This document shows positions 25,607-33,825 of a DNA stretch of 64,000 nt, piece by piece. The stretch comes from Halorubrum sp. Atlit-26R. Its GTDB lineage: Archaea; Halobacteriota; Halobacteria; Halobacteriales; Haloferacaceae. The DNA lies in assembly GCF_003666015.1 (NCBI RefSeq), contig NZ_QPLT01000005.1:62001-126000 (forward strand), given 5' to 3'. Made by a program: the position numbers and the translations under genes. Position 1 is the stretch's first letter; every line of letters starts with the position of its first letter. The notes beneath the pieces were generated by a model that saw nothing but the letters and a program-made list of their open reading frames with translations, did not search any database and had not been told where the DNA came from.

Positions 25607-27487
25607 ATGCCTAACGACACGAACACCTACTACTGGTCGGTTTTACTGGCATTGACTACCGTCTTCTTTTGGAGCCTCTCGGCACCGGGCGCGGATTACG
25701 TCCATCAGGAGGCCAACTACCTCGGTTTAGCGTTTGTTCGGATGGCATGTGGTGCACTCGTGTTCGGTGTGTGGCTGTGGTACGATTGGGACGATACCAA
25801 AGACAGTGTAACTTCGTTGCTCGAAAACGACCACAAGTCACCGTACTGGTTTATCGCGATACTGGTCCTGTTCGGGATCTTCCTTCTCGTCTACGATCTT
25901 ACGTTCTTTTTCTCGATTCAGGAAGGACCGAGCGTTCCGGCGAACATAATCAATTATCTCTGGCCGCTGTTCCTGCCGGCGTTCGGCTCGTTCGTCTTTA
26001 GACGGTCTGACGCCTCTTTCGGCCTGTTCGAGATGGGTGCCCTCTCGCTCGCCTTTTCTGGAGCAGCACTCATCGCGGGCGGGTCCGCAGACTCGCTCCT
26101 CGCGGGGGGGATCCGATTCACGTACATCGTCGCGTTCGTCGCGGCGGTTTCGGCGGGCGTGTACATGAACCTCCTTCCGATCGCCGAGGAGTACGTGAAC
26201 TCGACGCCACTGATCTACTTCGTCGCCGTTCTCGTGGCCTTGCTCGCCGAGGCGGGGATCGTTCTCGCGACCGGTCTACACGTAGAGATATCCACCCAAT
26301 CACTGCCGATACTCCTGCTGTTCGGCCTCTCGACGTTCGGTCTCGCACAGCTCGCATGGGGCAAAGCGCTCGTTCTCGGCGAACACGTCCTGATCTCGTC
26401 GCTATCCTATCTAACCCCCATTCTGAGTACGATCTTCCTCAGCGTGTTCGTCGGCGCGCCGTTAACGGAGAGCGTGGCGTTCGGGGCGGTCCTCATCATC
26501 GCAGCACAGGTCATGCTCAACGATACGTTCCGCCACATGACGTCGTTGGCCGGGGCGCTCATCGCTATCTTCCTCAGCTCGCTGTATCTGTACATCGATC
26601 CGGCGATCCTCGGGAGTTCCTCTTCGGTGAGCCAGATCAGTAGCCTGGTTGGGACGATCTTTGCGATCCTCACCGGGTTCATGCTGGAGAGGGTATGGGC
26701 GACCAATCGAATGCAGGACAAGAAAATGAACCGTATTAACGAAACGCTGAGCCAGCTGATTACTGATATAGAGAGATCCGACCGTAGTGCCGAAGACGTC
26801 GAACGGGTGTACGAGGAAACGTACGAACTGATCAAATCGATTAGCGATCTGAATTACGGGCGTAGCTCCGATAAACGCGGTAAACTGATCAAGAAAGTAC
26901 GGGATCAGAGTGAGAACCTGAAAAGAGAAATACGAACGATACGGAGCCCCGACGACGAGTCCACCGAGACGGTCGAAGCCGAGCTCCAGAATCTCGATAC
27001 CGCTATCTCCAACTGGCTCCTGATGAGTCAGAAGCGAGTCAGCCGGGGCGAACTAGCCATTTTAGCTCTGCTCGGCGCGGCAACGATGTTGACGTTGGTC
27101 ATCTCCGTCGGTGACGAATTCCTCTCGAATCTCATCGTCATCGGTGTAAACGGGGTCATCGTCTTTTCGGTGCTCAAAATTCGCGACTACGACTACGATC
27201 GGTCCGTCGGATCGACGAAAATTCTCTTAGAACAGCGGATTGCAACGCAGATTGACAAACCCCTGTATTTCCCTCACGAGGAATTCACGCATACGTCCGA
27301 AATTTACGAGATCATGGAGAGAGACGATCCCGTCCAGGTAGGTAGCGGGGGGCGGGACGGGTCGGATTCGAGGCCGCAAACCGTCTCCGATCTCGATGTC
27401 CGCACCACCGTGCGGACGGGTGTGCTCTCTCTCGCCCTGGCGGCGATCGTCCTGATCCTTGTCCTCCTCTACATGCAACTCGTCTAA
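25607..27487 (+). CDS. DMT/EamA-type transporter with large C-terminal extension
   Basis: A 626-residue membrane protein. Residues 1-310 resemble a ten-helix drug/metabolite transporter (EamA family): FFWSLSAPGADYV in helix 1, the NIINYLWPLFLPAFG repeat signature, and the second-half signature LSYLTPILSTIFLSVFVGAPL. Another pair of helices follows (about 315-355), then a charged, helical cytoplasmic region (about 365-475), two more helices (about 485-525), a soluble stretch, and a final helix (605-626). Typical DMT carriers have ~300 residues, so the extension is unusual. Codons are much less GC-biased than in flanking genes. The substrate is unknown; export of a small metabolite made with the neighbouring enzymes is a guess. 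Confidence 0.8.
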   Translation: MPNDTNTYYWSVLLALTTVFFWSLSAPGADYVHQEANYLGLAFVRMACGALVFGVWLWYDWDDTKDSVTSLLENDHKSPYWFIAILVLFGIFLLVYDLTFFFSIQEGPSVPANIINYLWPLFLPAFGSFVFRRSDASFGLFEMGALSLAFSGAALIAGGSADSLLAGGIRFTYIVAFVAAVSAGVYMNLLPIAEEYVNSTPLIYFVAVLVALLAEAGIVLATGLHVEISTQSLPILLLFGLSTFGLAQLAWGKALVLGEHVLISSLSYLTPILSTIFLSVFVGAPLTESVAFGAVLIIAAQVMLNDTFRHMTSLAGALIAIFLSSLYLYIDPAILGSSSSVSQISSLVGTIFAILTGFMLERVWATNRMQDKKMNRINETLSQLITDIERSDRSAEDVERVYEETYELIKSISDLNYGRSSDKRGKLIKKVRDQSENLKREIRTIRSPDDESTETVEAELQNLDTAISNWLLMSQKRVSRGELAILALLGAATMLTLVISVGDEFLSNLIVIGVNGVIVFSVLKIRDYDYDRSVGSTKILLEQRIATQIDKPLYFPHEEFTHTSEIYEIMERDDPVQVGSGGRDGSDSRPQTVSDLDVRTTVRTGVLSLALAAIVLILVLLYMQLV

Positions 27488-27584
27488 GCCGAGTTCGCAG
27501 GGTGACGGCTCCCGTCGTCCCGAGAGGGTTGCCGGCCCGATCGACTTCGCTGGCGATACTGCGCGTGATCCGGAGTTCCCTCGG

Positions 27585-27650
27585 CCGACTTCACCGGCAT
27601 GCCCGTCGAAGCCACGGGCTGAAGCCGGGCGTCTTCGTTCCGCGGCGGGT
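27585..27650. mobile_element. Possible IS200/IS605-like end remnant, left of the methyltransferase gene
   Basis: Contains GAAGCCACGGGCTGAAGCC and nearby short inverted repeats, like the hairpin ends of haloarchaeal IS200/IS605/IS1341 elements. No transposase or TnpB remains. Similarity is judged from memory, so this is weak. Confidence 0.3.
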
Positions 27651-27666
27651 TCCGGTAACTTCGACC

Positions 27667-27674
27667 CTTTTTAT
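27667..27674 (+). promoter_or_regulatory. TATA box of the methyltransferase gene
   Basis: CTTTTTATG about 50 bases before the chosen ATG at 27721. It would place transcription start near 27697, after the first in-frame ATG at 27673. Confidence 0.45.
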
Positions 27675-27720
27675 GCTGCGTTCGCAACTTATTTTGCATT
27701 CCGTGCGAACCCTGAAGCAG

Positions 27721-28437
27721 ATGTTAAAAATCGAAGCTGAGGGACGGTCAATTACTATCGATCCGCTTCCCGGCGCCATGGACCCCTCTCCGTACACGGA
27801 GTTCCTCATCGAGCGTATCGTCGCTCGGGACTCCGTGCCGCGCGAAGTAGTGGACGTCGGGTGTGGCAGCGGTGCGTTATCGATATTTCTCGCGAAATTG
27901 GGGGTAAAGCAGGTCTACGCGTTCGACATCAACGACGCAGCGCTGGAGGCGACAAGAAAGAACACACGCATCAATGACGTCTCTGACCGGGTGGACGTTC
28001 GAAAGGTCGATTTCACCGAGTCTCTCGACTCCGAACTCGACGTCGATATGGTTGTCTCCAATCCGCCTTCCCTGCCGATGCGTTCGAAGCCCGATTCGGA
28101 GTACGACATGTACAACTACTACGGTGGCGAGGACGGCCGGAAGTTCATCGAGAAACTGATCGACAACAGTCCCACCGTACTGAAGCGGGGTGGACGGCTG
28201 TTGTTCATCCATACGTCTCTCGCCAACGTCGGCGATACAGTCGAACAGCTGCCGAGTTCCGGATTCGACTCCTTCGACTGTTCGGTCAGCGAGTTACCGT
28301 TTAGAAATTCGTACTACGAGCACATCGATTGGTTCAGAGAGCTCAAGGAACGGGGTGTCGCCCACTACGAAGAGCCGGACGACGGCGGTAGAGAGACGGA
28401 GTACTTGTACGCGCTATCGTGTGAGTTCTCCGGTTGA
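27721..28437 (+). CDS. Class I SAM-dependent methyltransferase, PrmC/HemK-like
   Basis: A 238-residue Rossmann-fold methyltransferase. Motif I is VDVGCGSGALSIFLA near residues 41-55, the acidic loop is AFDIND near 63-68, and motif IV is SNPPS near 102-106. The NPP motif groups it with PrmC/HemK and related enzymes that methylate planar nitrogens such as glutamine amide, but Ser replaces the usual Tyr. The target is unknown. It lies between the transporter and the convergent GatD-like pair, flanked by possible IS605-type end remnants. A start at 27673 is possible, but the TATA box overlaps it. Codon use is AT-richer than the chromosome backbone. Confidence 0.82.
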   Translation: MLKIEAEGRSITIDPLPGAMDPSPYTEFLIERIVARDSVPREVVDVGCGSGALSIFLAKLGVKQVYAFDINDAALEATRKNTRINDVSDRVDVRKVDFTESLDSELDVDMVVSNPPSLPMRSKPDSEYDMYNYYGGEDGRKFIEKLIDNSPTVLKRGGRLLFIHTSLANVGDTVEQLPSSGFDSFDCSVSELPFRNSYYEHIDWFRELKERGVAHYEEPDDGGRETEYLYALSCEFSG

Positions 28438-28500
28438 CATCCTCCCCGCCTCGAAGAGGATTCCCGACCGCAGTTGGGATATAACCAACGGGGTGAATCG
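28436..28500 (+). mobile_element. IS200/IS605-like right-end remnant
   Basis: TGACATCCTCCCC, a short hairpin (CCTC...GAGG) and GATTCCCGACC...TTGGGATATAACC. This resembles sequence following tnpB stop codons in haloarchaeal IS200/IS605-group elements. Here it begins at the methyltransferase stop codon and no tnpB is present. Confidence 0.4.
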
Positions 28501-28594
28501 ACGCCGTTCGTAGCTATCGCGGAAAGAGACGTCCGCCTGTACTTCGCGGGGGGAGACGACACGTCGGCCTACCGGAGTTCGTGGATGTACGAGC

Positions 28595-29692
28595 CTACTT
28601 GCCGAACGGCGTACCTTCGTACTGCGGCTTCAGGTACGTGTCATGCTGTGAAGTAGCGTTGATCTCTCCGGCCAGATCTTCTTGCATCATCTCTTTCACC
28701 CTCTCCGGGTCCTTCGTCTTGTCCAGAACCCACATGAGTTTGATATACGCCGTCTCCGGGAGCATATCCCCAACCGGGAACACGCCCAAATCCAGCAAGT
28801 TTCGCCCTCTGGAATAGACCCTCATGTTCGTCCTCCCCCACAGACACTGAGAAGTCATTACGACGGGGATCTCGTTCGTAATGGCTCGCTCGATACCTTC
28901 ATCGAGCTGCTCCGGAGAGTGCCCCAGCCCGGTCCCCTCGAGCACGATCCCTTCGTACCCCTCGTCGACCAAATGGTGAATCCGGTCCGGGGACATGTTC
29001 GGAGAAAGCTTTACCAGAGCGACATCGTCCTCGAAGCCGTCGTTACACTCCACGTCCTCATCGGTCCGATCGGCCTTCCCGTCCGGGTCCAGAAACTCGA
29101 CCGAGTTGCCCTTGATCTCTCCGATCGGGCGGGAGTTGACCGTCTGGAAGGCATCCCTCCGACTCGTGTGGCACTTTCTCACTTTGGGACCCGGATGTAG
29201 CCAACACGATTCGTCGCTCGTCGACCGATGCATTACGACGCCGACCTCTGCGAGATTCGACGTGGCTGCCGCGACGGCACTAGCCAGATTGAGGTAAATA
29301 TCACTGCTCGGACGGTCGCGTGACCGCTGTGCGCCGACAAGAATTATCGGCTTAGACAGGTCTTGGAACATGAAACTCAGCGCTGCACCCGTATGTCCCA
29401 TCACGTCGGTACCGTGCGGAATGATGGCGCCTGCGGCCCCGTCGTTCAATTCCGCTTCGATGGTGTTTCCGATCTGATTCCAGTGGCGAGGTCGGATGTT
29501 CTCACTCTGGATGTTACAGACCGTCGTTCCGCTCAGATCGGCCATATCCTCGACTTCCGGAACCGTTCGATAGATCTGTTCTGCGGACGACTGCGGCGTG
29601 GCCGCTCCCGTCTCGTAGTCGACGCTGGCGGATATCGTGCCACCCACGTTGATGATGGCGACCTCCGGTCGCTCCGTATCGCTTTCAGTCAT
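28595..29692 (-). CDS. gatD: GatD-like asparaginase domain protein (C-terminal half of a split GatD)
   Basis: A 365-residue type I asparaginase-fold protein of the GatD branch. Catalytic landmarks are GGTIS near residues 17-21, SENIRPRHW near 63, HGTDVM near 93-98, and the GatD-typical AQRSRDRPSSD and VRKCHTSRRDAF blocks, which include the catalytic lysine. GatD releases ammonia from Asn/Gln, and GatE uses it to convert Glu-tRNA(Gln) to Gln-tRNA(Gln). Here the N-terminal barrel is a separate gene just upstream: this ATG lies inside the last codons of that gene (ATGACTGA, 8-base overlap). No gatE is nearby. A paralogue with another ammonia acceptor or plain asparaginase activity is possible. 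Codon use marks it as part of the accessory island. Confidence 0.85.
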   Translation of the reverse strand: MTESDTERPEVAIINVGGTISASVDYETGAATPQSSAEQIYRTVPEVEDMADLSGTTVCNIQSENIRPRHWNQIGNTIEAELNDGAAGAIIPHGTDVMGHTGAALSFMFQDLSKPIILVGAQRSRDRPSSDIYLNLASAVAAATSNLAEVGVVMHRSTSDESCWLHPGPKVRKCHTSRRDAFQTVNSRPIGEIKGNSVEFLDPDGKADRTDEDVECNDGFEDDVALVKLSPNMSPDRIHHLVDEGYEGIVLEGTGLGHSPEQLDEGIERAITNEIPVVMTSQCLWGRTNMRVYSRGRNLLDLGVFPVGDMLPETAYIKLMWVLDKTKDPERVKEMMQEDLAGEINATSQHDTYLKPQYEGTPFGK

Positions 29693-29927
29693 CTTCGTTC
29701 TGAATACTTTTGACAGAGGTGTGTTCGGTGACTTCTATTCCGACGTTGTACCCGCTGTCCAGTTTGACCACGATATGATCGGTTTGACCCCCTTCGTCTC
29801 CCGGCATGAGGGTCCCCTCTTGCGACGGACGGTTGTCTCGGTCGATCCGGACCCTATCCCCGACACCGGCTGAAATAGATTCCAAGACCCTCTCGACTTT
29901 TCCATCGTAGTTGCCGATGCTGGTCAT
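29685..29927 (-). CDS. GatD N-terminal domain protein (split GatD)
   Basis: An 80-residue protein matching only the small N-terminal SH3-like barrel of GatD: VGDRVRID, EGTLMPG and the HIVVKLDSGYNVGIEV strand pair are characteristic. In standard GatD this domain is fused to the asparaginase domain and helps it dock with GatE and tRNA. Here it has its own start and stop and overlaps the asparaginase gene by 8 bases in another frame. The two are probably translated together and may re-form a heterodimeric GatD. A sequencing frameshift could mimic this, but the in-frame ATG at the junction argues against it. Confidence 0.8.
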   Translation of the reverse strand: MTSIGNYDGKVERVLESISAGVGDRVRIDRDNRPSQEGTLMPGDEGGQTDHIVVKLDSGYNVGIEVTEHTSVKSIQNEDD

Positions 29928-30154
29928 TCGACTAGCTTCCGGCCTCGAACGGCAATAATGATTTCGAAGCGTTAGCTCCCGGTTGTTATGGTCGGCCGAG
30001 TCGAGTCACCGAACCGGACGGACGCGTTCAGCGATCCGAACGGATCCGAGCCGGTCGAGCGAAGCGTCTGAGTACCGTCACCCGTCAGGAGTTGCGAGCG
30101 CGACGGCGTCGCGTCGTTCGACGGACTAGAGGGTCCTTTCGGCCGCGACACGGA

Positions 30155-30163
30155 GAATTATAC
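30155..30163 (+). promoter_or_regulatory. TATA box preserved before the SDR remnant
   Basis: AATTATACC 23-31 bases before the ATG at 30186. The promoter appears intact and may now drive the acetyltransferase gene that overlaps the remnant. Confidence 0.5.
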
Positions 30164-30185
30164 CTCGGGTCGCCGAAAGGCGGGT

Positions 30186-30464
30186 ATGCCACCTGCGGCA
30201 CCCGACTTCTCGGGCTCGACGACCTCCACCACCGATACGACTCGTGATATCGGCGAGCAGCTAGCGCTCGCCGACCGCGGCTGCGACGTCGTCTCGACGG
30301 GAAAGACGACCGACGACTCCGAGTTGCCGGGGTCGATCGAGCGGACGGTCCACGAAGTGCGGAGACGCGGTGTCAAGGCGCTCGCAAACCCCTTCGAGCC
30401 GACCGACGCGATGGGCCGAGACCTCGCGGACGAGGTGACCGAGGAGTCGCGGCCACGGCAATGA
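30186..30464 (+). pseudogene. Decayed N-terminal fragment of a short-chain dehydrogenase
   Basis: A 92-codon frame whose middle (LADRGCDVVSTGKTTDDSELPGS, a landmark near residues 28-50) matches the second beta-alpha unit of haloarchaeal SDR oxidoreductases. The preceding Rossmann glycine motif TGxxxGIG is ruined: it reads TDTTRDIG, and about two residues of the following helix are missing. The protein stops near residue 92 instead of ~260 and lacks the Ser-Tyr-Lys active site. It cannot be a working dehydrogenase. The TGA overlaps the next gene's ATG as ATGA. It could still be translated and couple translation of the acetyltransferase. Confidence 0.65.
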
Positions 30465-31528
30465 GCGAAGACACCGACGCGCCCGACGCCGGTACGACCG
30501 TCGTCGTCCGCGAGGCGCGCCCCGCCGACGCCGACGCGGTCGCGGCGTTCGCGCGCGACACGTGGGGCGAACGCCACGAGGACTACATCCCGCGGGTGTT
30601 CCCGGAGTGGGCCGAATCAGACGATCCCGACCGCGGCACCTTCGTCGCCACGCTGCCCCCGGATGCGGTAGAGGCCGGCGGCCTCGACGGCCGGGAGGCG
30701 GGCGACACGCACGTCGCGGGCGACGGCGACGGCGCCGCCGACGCGGGCGACCCGGAGGCCGTCGTCGGCTGTATCCAAGGTGTTCTGCTCACCGAGTGGG
30801 AGGCGTGGGGACAGGGGATCCGGGTCGACCCCGCGGCGCGGGGCCACGGCGTCGGCACCGCGCTCTCGGAGGCCGCGCTCGACTGGGCGCGCGAGCGCGG
30901 TGCGACCGTCTGCCGCAACATGGTGTTCTCGTGGAACGTCATGGGGCTCGGCCAGTCGCGCGCGGTCGGCTTCGAGCCCCAGACCGAGTTCCGGTTCGCG
31001 GAGCCGGAGCCCGACCCGGACGCGCTCGACGGCGACGGGGGCGGTTCCGCCGCGGTCGACATCGCCGCCCTCGACGCCCCCGACCCCGACGCGGCGTGGG
31101 CGTTCTGGAGCGACAGCGACGCCCGCGACCGCCTGCGCGGGCTCGCGCTCGACCCCGGCGAGTCGTGGGCCTGCTCGCAGCTCACCCGGGAGCGGCTCGC
31201 GACCGCCGCGGCTGAGGACCGCCTGCTCGCGGTCGGCGACGCGGGCGGGCTCGCCGGCTTCGCGGTCCGGACCCGCGTGACGGAGCGCGAGGTCGACGGC
31301 GAGACCACCAGAACCGCGACGTACGGCGTCGCCGCCTGGCGCGACGTCGGCGCCGCGGGCGCGCTGTTCGACGCGGTCGCCGCCGACGCCGCCGCGGCCG
31401 CCGCGGACGGCGCCCGCGCGCTGATCCCGGAGACGGTCGAACACGTCAGCGACGCCGCCGCGAACCGCGTGTCGGTCGCGGCCGAACCTGACTTCGTGAT
31501 GTGCGCGGACCTCACCGGTGGGCCATGA
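30461..31528 (+). CDS. Two-domain GNAT family N-acetyltransferase
   Basis: A 355-residue protein with two GNAT folds in tandem. The first (about 14-185) keeps the acetyl-CoA pyrophosphate loop as IRVDPAARGHGVGTALSEAAL near residues 121-141, written here as a landmark of 21 or fewer positions. The second (about 200-350) is degenerate and lacks a clear R/Q-x2-G-x-G/A loop, so it may only bind substrate. Acceptor unknown. The ATG overlaps the SDR remnant's stop, and the stop overlaps the next gene's ATG, so three frames are translationally coupled. Codon use is back to chromosomal GC. Confidence 0.85.
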   Translation: MSEDTDAPDAGTTVVVREARPADADAVAAFARDTWGERHEDYIPRVFPEWAESDDPDRGTFVATLPPDAVEAGGLDGREAGDTHVAGDGDGAADAGDPEAVVGCIQGVLLTEWEAWGQGIRVDPAARGHGVGTALSEAALDWARERGATVCRNMVFSWNVMGLGQSRAVGFEPQTEFRFAEPEPDPDALDGDGGGSAAVDIAALDAPDPDAAWAFWSDSDARDRLRGLALDPGESWACSQLTRERLATAAAEDRLLAVGDAGGLAGFAVRTRVTEREVDGETTRTATYGVAAWRDVGAAGALFDAVAADAAAAAADGARALIPETVEHVSDAAANRVSVAAEPDFVMCADLTGGP

Positions 31529-31737
31529 CCCTGTTCGGCGTCGCCCTCCCGTGGTCGCTCCCGCTCACGCTCGTCATCTACGGCGTGGTCGTCGCCGCCG
31601 CGGTCTGGATCTACCGCGACGCGAGGGCCCGCGGGAGCCGCTACGCGCTCCTCTGGGCGCTCTCGACGCTCGTGTTCACGATCGTTCCGGTGCTCGCGTA
31701 CCTGTATCTCCACCGCGAGGCCGGGCCGGCGCGCTGA
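31525..31737 (+). CDS. Small two-helix membrane protein
   Basis: A 70-residue protein with two membrane helices (about residues 10-30 and 41-62) joined by a basic loop (YRDARARGSRY). The ATG overlaps the acetyltransferase stop (ATGA), which supports both the start and co-translation. It resembles small haloarchaeal PLDc_N/phospholipase-like membrane proteins, but I cannot name the family. Confidence 0.75.
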   Translation: MTLFGVALPWSLPLTLVIYGVVVAAAVWIYRDARARGSRYALLWALSTLVFTIVPVLAYLYLHREAGPAR

Positions 31738-31832
31738 ACCGGCCGCGTCTCGGCCGACTCGGTCGGCCGTCGCGCCGGGGGCTCTCGTCCGCTCCCGTCC
31801 GCTTATGTGCGACGACGCGGAACGACCGACGG

Positions 31833-33122
31833 ATGCCCTCCTCCCTCACCGATCGGTTGCGCGCGCTCGGTCGCGGTCGCCGGCCCCGCGCGCTCTCGGT
31901 GGCGGCCGCCAACCTGCTCCCGCTCGTCGGCGTCGTCGCGCTCGGCTGGAACGCGGCCGCGCTGATGACGCTGTACTGGTTCGAGCTCGGGATCGCCTCC
32001 GGCTGGGCGCTCGTCCGCGGGCTGTTCGCCGGGCGGCCGTCGGAGGTCGAACGCGAGGTGCTGATCTCCGGGCCGCTCGCGCAGCGCCGGGTCGGACTGT
32101 CGCTCCCGCTGACCGACGTCCAGGTCCGGCTCTCGTCGCTGCTCGTGCTCCCGATCGCGGCGCCGATCCTCGTCGTCGTCTGGGCGGTCGTCGGCACGCT
32201 CACGGTCGGCGTCGTCGGCGGCGGGCTGGGCGCGGAGGCGATCGACACCGTGACGCTCGCGGTCCTCGCCGTCTTCGTCGGCGAGGGCGCGACGACGCTC
32301 GTCGAGTACTTCGGCCGCGGCGAGTACCGCGACCACAGCGCCCAGACGGCGTTCACGGGCGTGTTCGCCCGCGGCGCGGCGATCTTCTTCGGTGCGCTGT
32401 TCACCGTTACGGTCGTCGCCGCGGGGACCTTAGAGGACGACACGCCGATCTCCGCGCTCGACGCCGACGCGGTCGGACTCCCGCTCCTGCTCGGGATCGT
32501 GGCGGTGAAGGCCGCGTTCGACCTCGGCGGACTGTACGGCGACCGGCTGGCGGCGTTCGACGAGTCGTCGTCGCTCGATCTGGGGTTCTCCTACGACCCT
32601 CCCGAGCCGGAACCGGCGGACGGGTCGCTCGCGGAACCGGTCGAGACGGTCCGCCAGCCCCGACGCGCCCGGGTCGCGGGGGCGCTGACGACTCCCCTCG
32701 GCCATCCGGGACTGTGGTACATCGCCGGGGCCTTCGGGTTCGTCGGTCTGCTGTTCGCGATCGGCGGGAACTGGCCGACCGCCGGAACCCTCGGCGCGCT
32801 TGCCGTGGCGGTCCCGCTGGCGCTCGCCGCGCTCGACCACGAGCTCCGGCACGGGCTCGTCGAGTACCGCGCCGGCGACGACGCGCTCGTCGCCCGCGAC
32901 CGCCTGTTCGGCGTGGCGTTGTGGCGCGTCGAGCCGTGGGACGAGACCGACCTGCGCGTGGAGCGGAGCGGACTCGACCGCCGGCTCGGGACCGAGACCG
33001 TCGCGATCGAACTCCGCGACGACGAGTACCGGATCCCCGGACTCGACGACCCCGAGCCGATCCTCGACGTGTTCGACCGGCGGGCGGACCGGCCGGACGG
33101 ACCGGAGCGGTCCGGCGACTGA
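31833..33122 (+). CDS. DUF6498 family membrane protein
   Basis: A 429-residue integral membrane protein. The N-terminal NLLPLVGVVALGWNAAALMTLYWFEL segment (residues about 28-53, cited as a landmark) is the usual DUF6498 start, in which a YWFEL motif follows helix 1. About seven further helices come after, with a charged loop near 250-280, and a soluble C-terminal PH-like beta domain (about 345-420). Function unknown. The ATG at 31833 is the first start that gives the conserved N-terminus. Confidence 0.85.
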   Translation: MPSSLTDRLRALGRGRRPRALSVAAANLLPLVGVVALGWNAAALMTLYWFELGIASGWALVRGLFAGRPSEVEREVLISGPLAQRRVGLSLPLTDVQVRLSSLLVLPIAAPILVVVWAVVGTLTVGVVGGGLGAEAIDTVTLAVLAVFVGEGATTLVEYFGRGEYRDHSAQTAFTGVFARGAAIFFGALFTVTVVAAGTLEDDTPISALDADAVGLPLLLGIVAVKAAFDLGGLYGDRLAAFDESSSLDLGFSYDPPEPEPADGSLAEPVETVRQPRRARVAGALTTPLGHPGLWYIAGAFGFVGLLFAIGGNWPTAGTLGALAVAVPLALAALDHELRHGLVEYRAGDDALVARDRLFGVALWRVEPWDETDLRVERSGLDRRLGTETVAIELRDDEYRIPGLDDPEPILDVFDRRADRPDGPERSGD

Positions 33123-33128
33123 CTCGCG

Positions 33129-33674
33129 TCAGCCGTCCGCGTCGGTCGCCTCGTCCGCGTCGTCGCGCCCGTACAAGGGGTGTGCGTCCCCGACGAGGCG
33201 CTTGAACGCGAGGATGACGGCCGCGTGGAAGGCGACGAGGACGGTCACGCTCGCGACGATGATCGCCACCTCGGCGGGCGTCGAGAGCAGGCCGAGCGAG
33301 ACGATGAGCGTCGTCGCGCACGCCGGCGGATGGACCCAGTCGGTCGCGATCATCGCCCAGCTGGTCGCCACGAGCGAGGCGACCGCGCTCGCGGTCAGCC
33401 GGAACCCCTCGGGGGAGAAGGCGGGCGGCGTCGCCGTGAGCGCGGCGCCGTCGGCGATCACCGTCCACGCCGCCAGCCCGGCGCCGCCGCCGATCAGGTG
33501 GCTCCCGACCACGCGGACGGCGCGCTCCCGCTCGCTCCGGCGGTCGAACGCGAGGACGAACGCGGACGGGCCGAGGCTCGGGAAGACGAACGGCTGGCCG
33601 GTGGCCCACGCGACGAGGCCCAGGACCGTGAACAGCAGGCCGGCGTACAGGCTGGTTCCCAGACGGCGACGCAT
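33129..33674 (-). CDS. HPP family membrane protein
   Basis: A 181-residue protein with four membrane helices of the HPP family, named for a conserved His-Pro-Pro motif, seen here in DWVHPPACATTLIV near residues 112-125. FVFPSLGPSAFVL near 29-41 is the other family signature. Some cyanobacterial and plastid members transport nitrite; a transport role is inferred only. The ATG at 33674 gives the conserved length; a longer frame to 33827 was rejected. Convergent with the DUF6498 gene. Confidence 0.85.
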   Translation of the reverse strand: MRRRLGTSLYAGLLFTVLGLVAWATGQPFVFPSLGPSAFVLAFDRRSERERAVRVVGSHLIGGGAGLAAWTVIADGAALTATPPAFSPEGFRLTASAVASLVATSWAMIATDWVHPPACATTLIVSLGLLSTPAEVAIIVASVTVLVAFHAAVILAFKRLVGDAHPLYGRDDADEATDADG

Positions 33675-33825
33675 TGCGACCCGGTCGGCGAGCGGCTCAC
33701 AAAGGCCCGGCGGATCGCCGGCACCGAGGCGCAGAGCCCCCTCGGCGACGCGGACTCGGGGCGGCGCTATCGATCGCGATAGCCGAACCCGAACGCCTAA
33801 TTGGTCCCGTCTCGCCCGTGGGGAC

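Noticed and set aside
27500-27670. Search for a tRNA as island attachment site
   Set aside because: I found no cloverleaf or TTCRANYC-like segment here or elsewhere in the window's gaps.
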